From positions 1 to 48,029 of the forward strand of contig NZ_FONY01000040.1 in the NCBI RefSeq assembly GCF_900113045.1: a DNA stretch of 48,029 bases, given 5' to 3'. Below, piece by piece: positions 42,340-48,029 of this stretch (position 1 is the stretch's first letter; every line of letters starts with the position of its first letter). The stretch is from Thermoflexibacter ruber (lineage in GTDB: Bacteria; Bacteroidota; Bacteroidia; Cytophagales; Thermoflexibacteraceae). A model generated the notes under the pieces. It saw nothing but the letters and a program-made list of their open reading frames with translations, made no database searches and was not told where the DNA came from. The position numbers were made by a program, and so were the translations under genes.

Positions 42340-43335
42340 TCAAAATATTAAGAGTTTTTGCTTGTCTATTTGTACGCAAATTTTTTCATTGACTTGTGCA
42401 TCTGTAAAAGAAGTATAAATAATAAATGCCTTGTCATTGGGCAATACTACTTCCAAACGATAAAACGCGCCCATAAAATCTATCGTTTTTATTGCTGCCT
42501 CTACTGCATTGAGGGTTTTTTTATTGCCAATCAGAACATCATGAGGGCGAATCATGATAGACGATTGCTTATGGGTGAGTTGAAATAGCTCTGCCGTACC
42601 ATTATCAAATAAGTTTACTTCTCCAAAAAGTTGTGCAACGTATTGATTGATAGGGAACTGATAAACTATATGAGGCTTATCTACTTGAAGCAACTTCCCT
42701 TGATGCAACACGGCAATCCTGTCCGCAAGCAAGAAAGCATCTTGGGGGTCATGAGTAACGATAATTGCTGTAGTTTTACTTTCTTTGAGAATATTAGCTA
42801 TTTCTTTTTTCAAATACAATTTGAGGCTGGCATCTAAGTTACTAAAAGGTTCGTCCAAAAGCAACAATTTAGGTCTGTTTGCCAAAGCCACAGCTAAGGC
42901 AACTCTTTGCAATTGCCCTCCAGAAAGTTCATTGGGGAGTTTGCGTTCTATACCCTCCAACTTGCATAAAGAAAGGAGTTCTGATACTCTATGGTTTTGA
43001 TAATCAATATTGTAATGGCGTAAAAAGTAAGAAATATTGTCGTAAACGTTGAATAAAGGAAACATCTTGAAGTTCTGATGTACTATGTTGATGTGTGGGT
43101 GTCCTGCTACTAAGCGTGCTGAGGGAGGTAGTACTCTTTCATTTTCTAAGAAAATACTGCCCTCGTCAGGTTCTAAAAGACCGCCGATGATATGCAGAAG
43201 TGAAGTTTTCCCACTGCCGCTTTCACCGACTATGGCTAAAATTTCTCCTTTATCGACTGAGAAGGAAATGTTAGATACTGCTTTTTCTGCTTGTTGTTGA
43301 TACTTTTTGGAAATATTTTTGACTTCTAAAAACAT
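42340..43335 (-). CDS. Orphan ABC transporter ATPase (importer type)
   Basis: 331 residues. Walker A GESGSGKTS (37-45), signature LSGGQLQRVALA (about 137), Walker B LLLLDEPFSNLD and the switch His in IIVTHD are all intact. The C-terminal 100 residues resemble a TOBE-type regulatory domain (IMIRPHDVLIG), as in ATPases for iron, sulfate, molybdate or polyamine uptake. No permease or binding protein gene lies within several kilobases, so it may serve a distant transporter. Confidence 0.88.
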   Translation of the reverse strand: MFLEVKNISKKYQQQAEKAVSNISFSVDKGEILAIVGESGSGKTSLLHIIGGLLEPDEGSIFLENERVLPPSARLVAGHPHINIVHQNFKMFPLFNVYDNISYFLRHYNIDYQNHRVSELLSLCKLEGIERKLPNELSGGQLQRVALAVALANRPKLLLLDEPFSNLDASLKLYLKKEIANILKESKTTAIIVTHDPQDAFLLADRIAVLHQGKLLQVDKPHIVYQFPINQYVAQLFGEVNLFDNGTAELFQLTHKQSSIMIRPHDVLIGNKKTLNAVEAAIKTIDFMGAFYRLEVVLPNDKAFIIYTSFTDAQVNEKICVQIDKQKLLIF

Positions 43336-43517
43336 GATTGATGCGATATATTTTTAAGTTTTCTTTAAGTTTTCTTTAGTTTTTTTTTCACTAACACTTT
43401 TCTATAAAGCCTCGTTATTTGTATTGTAAAATTGATAGCTTTTCTCATCGTCAAATTAAAAAAATGATTAAGTAGAAAATTAAAAATCTAAGTTGAATAA
43501 TTTTAAACAAAATCACT

Positions 43518-44153
43518 ATGCAACTATCCATTCAAGAATTACAAGATACGCACAAATACCAACTTCTCTATAAACTCAATCATGAGCAAATTAGAGAATT
43601 TGCACAACAAGAACTTAAAAAACGCAATATTTTTACTGTTGCCTATTTTCTTTTTAGCATGAGTTCCTTTGGCTTTTTGGGAGCAGTGGTTACTATTGAC
43701 CTCCTTGAGGCAAAAATTTCTTGGGCAAAACTGTTGGGAGGAGTCGGGCTTGGTATCTTGCTTTGCTTCTCAGGGATAATTTTGATTCACGAGTATTTGC
43801 ATGTATTGGCTTATAAAATAGTAGGAGCAGAAAACACTGAAATACACGCTAATTGGAAGCAATTTGTGTTTGTAGCCGTAGCAGATAAGTTTGTAGCCAA
43901 TGCCAAAGAGTTTTACTTCATTGCTCTGATTCCTTTTGTGTGCATTAGTTTGGGCTTAGTAGTAGGACTTTTTCTATGCACAGGTTTTTGGTTTTACGTA
44001 TGCTTGAGTATCCTGATTTTTCATAGTTTGGCTTCTGGAGGTGATTTTGCCTTAGTAAGTTTCTTTTGGGAAAACCGACAAAGGAAAATCTTGACTTATG
44101 ATGACGTTCCTGAGAAAATGTCTTATTTTTATGAGTTGAAAGAAACTTATTGA
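43518..44153 (+). CDS. DUF3267-like membrane protein with HExxH motif
   Basis: 211 residues with about four hydrophobic helices (39-60, 72-92, 130-155, 158-178). HEYLH (91-95) at the end of the second helix gives the HExxH signature of zincin metalloproteases, as in DUF3267 proteins, which are distantly related to site-2 proteases. A third metal ligand is not obvious. Activity is unproven. It is divergent from the ABC ATPase gene and lies 49 bases before the NadR-like operon. Confidence 0.72.
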   Translation: MQLSIQELQDTHKYQLLYKLNHEQIREFAQQELKKRNIFTVAYFLFSMSSFGFLGAVVTIDLLEAKISWAKLLGGVGLGILLCFSGIILIHEYLHVLAYKIVGAENTEIHANWKQFVFVAVADKFVANAKEFYFIALIPFVCISLGLVVGLFLCTGFWFYVCLSILIFHSLASGGDFALVSFFWENRQRKILTYDDVPEKMSYFYELKETY

Positions 44154-44202
44154 AAAATGCCTTGTGAAAAACGCAAGCTCAAGCTACATGCACTTTTCTT
44201 AG

Positions 44203-44769
44203 ATGAATGAAATAGTAAAGAAAGTAGTCATTTTCGGTCCCGAGTCCACAGGTAAGACCACTTTGGCTAAGCAGTTAGCTATATATTTTCATACGCTTTG
44301 GTGTCCAGAGTTTACGCGTGCTTACTTGACTATGAAAAACCATCTTGAGGGCAGATATGCCAAGCATATTGTATCTACTTATGCAGACATAGAGCCTATG
44401 GCTATTGGACAAATTGCTTTAGAAGATAGCTTAGAAGGTCAAGCACAGAATTTGATATTTTATGATACCAACTTGCTTACTAACCTGATTTACAGCAACT
44501 ACTATTTCCAAAAACACCCAGCTTGGCTACCCAGAGCAGTAGTAAATCGGAAATACGATTTATACCTTTTGCTTGATGTAGATGTGGTTTGGGAGGCAGA
44601 CCCTCTGCGCGATCGTCCCTATGCTCGCAGCGAAATGCACGCTCTTTTTAAAAATGCACTTATACATCATCAGCAAAATTTTATAGAAATTAGAGGATTG
44701 GGAGAAGATAGACTTCAGAATGCGGTACGAGCTGTTCGTGATTTTTTCAAACTCAAAGAAACTCAATGA
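44203..44769 (+). CDS. NadR-like AAA kinase (ribosylnicotinamide kinase-type domain)
   Basis: 188 residues. The P-loop GPESTGKTT (12-20), CPEFTRAYL, FYDTNLLTNLIYS and the LLDVDVVWEADPLRDRPYAR lid segment match the C-terminal kinase domain of NadR, which phosphorylates nicotinamide riboside. The adenylyltransferase half of full NadR is absent. The protein is cytoplasmic. It is first in a tightly overlapping operon: its ATGA stop/start overlaps the next gene by 4 bases. Confidence 0.82.
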   Translation: MNEIVKKVVIFGPESTGKTTLAKQLAIYFHTLWCPEFTRAYLTMKNHLEGRYAKHIVSTYADIEPMAIGQIALEDSLEGQAQNLIFYDTNLLTNLIYSNYYFQKHPAWLPRAVVNRKYDLYLLLDVDVVWEADPLRDRPYARSEMHALFKNALIHHQQNFIEIRGLGEDRLQNAVRAVRDFFKLKETQ

Positions 44770-45257
44770 GAAAATACCTATTTTTGTGTTGGCTTGTTCT
44801 CGCCTGTCAAGAGAAAAGCTCACTTGAAAACTCAAAGTCCGATACTATGTTAAGCAGCTCAATGCAAGTAAGTGTTATTCGCTTGCGACCTATGGAAGAT
44901 TTAAAAAAGTCATTAGAAAACTTCGTCAAAGAAAATCAGATAAAAGCGGGAATTGTCTTGACTTGTGTAGGTAGCTTGCAAGCAAGTCATTTACGTTTGG
45001 CAAATCAACCGCAAGGTACTACGTTTGAAGGCAAACAAGAAATAGTATCTTTGGTAGGAACGCTTGCCACAAGTGGAAGTCATTTGCATCTTTCTATTTC
45101 GGACAGTACAGGGAAAACCATTGGCGGACACTTATTAGAAGGTTGCTTAGTTTACACCACCGCAGAAATTGCCATAGGCATACTACCACAGTTGCGTTTT
45201 ACTCGTGAGTTAGATACTATTTCTACTTACAAAGAACTAAAAGTCTATCCCAAATGA
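44766..45257 (+). CDS. PPC/DUF296-domain lipoprotein
   Basis: 163 residues. A short lipoprotein-like N-terminus (MRKYLFLCWLVLAC) is followed by the PPC (DUF296) fold: MQVSVIRLRPMEDLKKSLE, GIVLTCVGSLQASHLRLAN and GSHLHLSISDSTGKTIGGHL, with conserved His and Gly residues of the metal/trimer core. PPC domains usually occur in cytoplasmic proteins of unclear role or in plant AT-hook proteins; a lipidated copy would act in the periplasm or on the outer membrane. It overlaps both neighbours by 4 bases, so the three genes form one operon. Confidence 0.8.
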   Translation: MRKYLFLCWLVLACQEKSSLENSKSDTMLSSSMQVSVIRLRPMEDLKKSLENFVKENQIKAGIVLTCVGSLQASHLRLANQPQGTTFEGKQEIVSLVGTLATSGSHLHLSISDSTGKTIGGHLLEGCLVYTTAEIAIGILPQLRFTRELDTISTYKELKVYPK

Positions 45258-45901
45258 AAAAATTACTGAGTTACCTTTTCCCTATTACAAAAAAAATTAG
45301 CTCAAATATCAATGGAGAATTAGAGATTACTTGGGCTGATGGGAAAAAATACCTTAACAGCCTTCATGCTAACTATTCGTATGGTTCTTTGCAAAAAATA
45401 TTGGATTTCGGACTTTCCAAAGTAAATTTTCACCAAGAGGCAAACCTTCTTCTTCTTGGGTTAGGGGGTGGAAGTGTACTAAAAACTTTGAGAGAAAAGT
45501 ATCAGCACAAAGGGAAAATTACGGCAATAGAAATAGACGAAGTAGTTATTCAAATCGCTGACGAAGAGTTTAGGATTAAGCAAGATGAAAACTTAATTAT
45601 TCTGTGTACAGATGCCATAAGCTATGTCCAGCAATGCCAACAAGTATATGATTTAGTGATAATTGATATATTTATTGATGATGCGGTGCCTGATTCACTT
45701 TTTCAGTTTGACTTTTGGAAAAAACTTACTTTACTGATACAAAAAAATGGGTATTTCATTTTCAATGCTGGTATTCATCAAATCGAGGACGAGAAGGTTT
45801 CTTGTATCTGTACTCAATTGGCGACTTGTTTTGATTTGAGCAGGTACGAGAAAGTAGAAGGGGCGAATACGCTACTGATAGGCAGAAAAACAAACAAATA
45901 A
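45254..45901 (+). CDS. Spermidine-synthase-like methyltransferase-fold protein
   Basis: 215 residues. The Rossmann core shows LLLGLGGGSVLKTLREKY (motif I), ITAIEIDEVVIQIADEEF (motif II) and YDLVIIDIFID (the position of the catalytic Asp in spermidine synthases). It is shorter than true spermidine synthases (about 280) and lacks a clear polyamine gate, so it may be a SAM-binding relative. Third gene in the NadR-like/PPC operon, followed by a hairpin terminator. Confidence 0.8.
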   Translation: MKKLLSYLFPITKKISSNINGELEITWADGKKYLNSLHANYSYGSLQKILDFGLSKVNFHQEANLLLLGLGGGSVLKTLREKYQHKGKITAIEIDEVVIQIADEEFRIKQDENLIILCTDAISYVQQCQQVYDLVIIDIFIDDAVPDSLFQFDFWKKLTLLIQKNGYFIFNAGIHQIEDEKVSCICTQLATCFDLSRYEKVEGANTLLIGRKTNK

Positions 45902-45933
45902 CCCCTGTAAAGTTTACCAAACTTCACAAGGGT
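45901..45933 (+). terminator. Terminator after the three-gene operon
   Basis: ACCCCTGTAAAGTTT and AAACTTCACAAGGGT pair over 15 positions with two mismatches around a 3-base loop. It starts at the last base of the stop codon and lies before the convergent YceI gene at 45963. Confidence 0.65.
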
Positions 45934-45962
45934 ATTCATTTAGAAAAAATTGCTATGATAAA

Positions 45963-46571
45963 TTACTTAGTAAAGACCATGTTTAAGGTCATTTCTACAT
46001 CATCATAAATCATCTTGTCGCCTATACTTTCAAAAATCTTTCCAGAGCGGTACTCTATCTTCCAAAGTAAACGGTCAAAGGTAAATTTTGCTGCCGCAGT
46101 GATTTTGTTTTCGCTGCTTGTAGTCTTAGCATCAAAAGTAATAGAGTTAGTAATTCCTTTGATAGTCAAATCGCCTGTAAGGTTATAAGTGTCATCGTTC
46201 CCTTTTTTCCCTGTGTATTTTACCTTCTTGATAACAAACTTAGAAGTTGGATTTTTCTCCACCGAGAAAAAGTCATCAGACTTGAGGTGATTTACAAGTT
46301 TAGTGTTCATCCCTTCATCTTTAAGGTCTTCGCAAGAAATGCTTGTCATGTCCATTGTAAACTCCCCTCCTACGATTTTCCCATTTTCTACTTTGAGTGC
46401 GCCTTCTTTGAGCGTTACATATCCATTGTGTTGTCCTGTTACTTTCTTAGCAAACCAGCCAATCTTACTTTCTTGAACACTGGCTTTGTAAGTTTCAGTT
46501 TTAAAAGTAGTGAAAGCTACTACTGAAAAAATCACAACAAATCCGATGATAGAAGCGAAAAACTTTTTCAT
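45963..46571 (-). CDS. YceI-family periplasmic protein
   Basis: 202 residues with an N-terminal hydrophobic signal (MKKFFASIIGFVVIFSVVAF). The lipocalin-like YceI fold is visible: SKIGWFAKKVTGQHNGYVTL, EFTMDMTSISCEDL, HLKSDDFFSVEKNPTSKFVI, NLTGDLTIKGITNSITFDA. YceI proteins bind isoprenoid-like lipids such as polyprenyl quinones. Monocistronic. A nested inverted repeat at 46618-46693 stands just upstream and might regulate it. Confidence 0.92.
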   Translation of the reverse strand: MKKFFASIIGFVVIFSVVAFTTFKTETYKASVQESKIGWFAKKVTGQHNGYVTLKEGALKVENGKIVGGEFTMDMTSISCEDLKDEGMNTKLVNHLKSDDFFSVEKNPTSKFVIKKVKYTGKKGNDDTYNLTGDLTIKGITNSITFDAKTTSSENKITAAAKFTFDRLLWKIEYRSGKIFESIGDKMIYDDVEMTLNMVFTK

Positions 46572-46617
46572 AATCTTAAAAAATTAGTGTTTAGTGAACT
46601 GAAGAAAAGAAATTATA

Positions 46618-46693
46618 TTTGGTATTATTGGGAAATAATGTTATATATATGTTATAACATATTTTATCCTCAAATGTTCAAAATAATACCAAA
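46618..46693. repeat. Nested inverted repeat upstream of the YceI gene
   Basis: TTTGGTATTATT (46618-46629) is the perfect reverse complement of AATAATACCAAA (46682-46693). Between them, ATGTTATA (46638-46645) and TATAACAT (46653-46660) form an inner 8-bp stem. The whole is 76 bases in the 158-base gap between the amidase stop and the YceI start. It may be the amidase terminator, a YceI operator or a small non-coding element. Confidence 0.7.
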
Positions 46694-46729
46694 GTTCCGA
46701 CAAGTGCTTCTATTTATCATTAATTAACA

Positions 46730-47362
46730 CTATTTCTCTAAGCCTATCTTTTTCCAATTAAAAAGCTCACCGGGGTCAGTGCGGCGCAGGGGTGCGTATT
46801 CTTCATGACCAACTATGTGCTGTCTATCCTTTTTGATGGCAGGATAGCGGCTCATAATATCTTTCAATAGCCAATTCAACGCCGCGTACTGTTCCTCAGT
46901 AAAGCCTATATGCTTTTTGTCTATTTGGGCATATCGTTCCTTGCTCATGAACATCATCATGTCTTTTTCTGAGCCTATGGCGGTCATTTCTATACCAATA
47001 GAATGACCATTCAAACTATTTTCAAAAGAAGGAGAAAAGGGGAGTTTGCCCTTGCCTGCATGGTAAGCTACTCTGTCTTCGCTTACAAGCTCATAAATCT
47101 GCCCGTTTCTATGGATAATGTAATGAGCAGAAACTCCGTTATTTTCAAACAAAGCTAAAATTTTGTCCAAATCATACGGATTATCAGGCTCCTCAGGAGC
47201 AATGCTACAAAAATGAAGCATAATTCTACTTACATCATCGTTGGCTGTACGGGAGCGAGAACACTTATGGGCAAGGTGTTTTTTGATAATTTGGGGCTTA
47301 TCATTGTCTTGAACAACAAATGAACAACTTGCTAAAAACAAAAAAATAAAATAGTTGAGCAT
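46730..47362 (-). CDS. N-acetylmuramoyl-L-alanine amidase lipoprotein
   Basis: 210 residues with a short lipoprotein signal (LFLASC, Cys13). The Amidase_2 fold is clear: IMLHFCS (zinc His), VSAHYIIHRNGQIYELV, AYHAG, HSIGIEMTA (Glu) and HIVGHEEYAPLRRTDPGELF (zinc His plus the acidic ligand). It should cleave the amide between MurNAc and L-Ala in peptidoglycan or released muropeptides from the membrane surface. Monocistronic, with a Bacteroidota-type promoter upstream. Confidence 0.92.
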   Translation of the reverse strand: MLNYFIFLFLASCSFVVQDNDKPQIIKKHLAHKCSRSRTANDDVSRIMLHFCSIAPEEPDNPYDLDKILALFENNGVSAHYIIHRNGQIYELVSEDRVAYHAGKGKLPFSPSFENSLNGHSIGIEMTAIGSEKDMMMFMSKERYAQIDKKHIGFTEEQYAALNWLLKDIMSRYPAIKKDRQHIVGHEEYAPLRRTDPGELFNWKKIGLEK

Positions 47363-47388
47363 AGGAATTGTAAATTTTTTATGTACTA

Positions 47389-47420
47389 CAAAAATACAAC
47401 AAAAACCGATTTAGCATAAA
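47389..47420 (-). promoter_or_regulatory. Promoter of the amidase gene
   Basis: On the minus strand, TATTTTTG (plus-strand 47389-47396) is a perfect -7 box, and TTTA lies 20 bases upstream (47417-47420) as a near-perfect -33 box. The leader would be about 20 bases. It overlaps the terminator hairpin of the preceding gene. Confidence 0.5.
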
Positions 47421-47437
47421 TATAGCTAAATCGGTTT
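47403..47437 (-). terminator. Terminator after the right-edge gene
   Basis: AAACCGATTTAGC (47403-47415) pairs perfectly over 13 bp with GCTAAATCGGTTT (47425-47437). It lies 60 bases past the stop of the minus-strand gene at the right edge and overlaps the amidase promoter, a compact arrangement. Confidence 0.8.
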
Positions 47438-47496
47438 ATATTTTTTATGTTGATATGATGCCTATGAAAAATATGGTAATAAAAGCCTTATTTGGT

Positions 47497-48029
47497 TTAT
47501 CTTCCTCCCTTTTTATTTTTCTTAGCTGTTTCCAAGATGACAGGTTCTACCTTGCTAAACTTCTCGGTCTTGTTGTCATAAATCATGTAGTAATTGCCTG
47601 CTCTGAGTGTAGCACAGTTCACCTGCTCTCCTTCGCCTTTCATTACCAAGTTGTTATGCTCATCATGGATTTCATATTTGACCTGTGCAGAGAAAGTCAA
47701 ACTATGCTCTACTTGCTTAGGGAAAAAACTCACAGATTCCTTGTCAGAGAAATATACTATTTCCTTAGAGAAAAACATCTTGCCGTGATTGTTCACATAG
47801 CGGATTCTAAACTTGTTTACCCCAGAGTGCAAAGCCACTTCTTCTGCATAAGGATTGCTGGAGGTATGTCCTTGAGCGTTCACCACCTTCACGGTAGCCC
47901 AAGAATCATGCTTGAAAGCCTCAATGAAATAAACTCCATGCTTTTGCTCTCCCTTGCCAATCCAAGACAACTGACTTTTAGCAATCTCCAAAGCAGAGAA
48001 ATGAAATTCCTGATTTCTACGCAAGACAT
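47497..48029 (-). CDS. Exported-type protein with sorting-domain-like C-terminus (cut by right edge)
   Basis: The frame is open to the window edge, so at least 176 C-terminal residues are present and the true start lies outside. Two beta-sandwich-like parts are visible: WIGKGEQKHGVYFIEAFKHD and a final segment FFPKQVEHSLTFSAQVKYEI with LRAGNYYMIYDN. The last resembles type IX secretion sorting domains (pattern of Pro, a hydrophobic strand, a turn, then LxxGxYY). An extra 20-residue basic tail ending KKNKKGGR follows, which is unusual. Function unknown. Confidence 0.6.
   Translation of the reverse strand, partial: VLRRNQEFHFSALEIAKSQLSWIGKGEQKHGVYFIEAFKHDSWATVKVVNAQGHTSSNPYAEEVALHSGVNKFRIRYVNNHGKMFFSKEIVYFSDKESVSFFPKQVEHSLTFSAQVKYEIHDEHNNLVMKGEGEQVNCATLRAGNYYMIYDNKTEKFSKVEPVILETAKKNKKGGR

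Overview
The window is a chromosome-like piece of an AT-rich member of the Bacteroidota, most likely a Cytophagales-type organism. The main evidence is two SusC/SusD outer-membrane uptake pairs, a very long FG-GAP/ASPIC lipoprotein, a C-terminal domain resembling type IX secretion sorting signals, many Cys-lipobox lipoproteins, almost no Shine-Dalgarno sequences, and several promoters of the Bacteroidota type (TTTG, about 20 bases, TAnnTTTG). No rRNA, tRNA or CRISPR array was recognised.

Layout. 1-3400 looks accessory: the end of an IS982-like transposase, a coiled-coil protein, a small ribbon-helix-helix-like protein, a long non-coding stretch with a strong nested hairpin and four copies of a GTGTA-n-TATAAY motif, and a four-helix membrane protein with a C-terminal zinc ribbon. 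3.4-12 kb holds an exported RraA-like protein, a fatty-acid desaturase, and an AraC regulator divergent from a SusC-SusD pair, with a 12-bp direct repeat at exactly 21-bp period between them. 12-18.4 kb holds a frameshifted Uma2 gene, a possible small RNA, a membrane protein, a Tat-type enolase-superfamily enzyme, a TPR protein and a gamma-glutamylcyclotransferase/GntR regulator pair. 18.4-25.4 kb holds a creatininase-family gene, a ParB-fold protein and an Eco57I-like restriction-modification locus (fused R-M enzyme plus separate methyltransferase). This locus carries signs of recombination: a 102-bp tail duplication, a remnant start of a further methyltransferase copy, and a perfect palindrome inserted in frame next to the catalytic NPPY motif.

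25.5-36.4 kb holds an exported M28 peptidase, a small exported protein with a decayed duplicate, a DUF1080 lipoprotein, the ASPIC/FG-GAP lipoprotein closely linked to a GT2 glycosyltransferase, DUF2147, a bile-acid/sodium symporter-family protein and a cytochrome c lipoprotein. 36.4-48 kb holds the second SusC-SusD pair, a rhomboid protease, an orphan ABC ATPase, a DUF3267 membrane protein, an overlapping three-gene operon (NadR-like kinase, exported PPC domain, spermidine-synthase-like protein), a YceI protein, an amidase lipoprotein and a gene cut by the right edge.

How it fits together. Much of the window encodes envelope and nutrient-uptake functions: SusCD pairs import oligomers, and exported hydrolases and lyases process organic matter. 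The most unusual material is the 1.6-3.3 kb element, the rearranged restriction-modification locus with its palindromic insert, and the exported PPC-domain operon.
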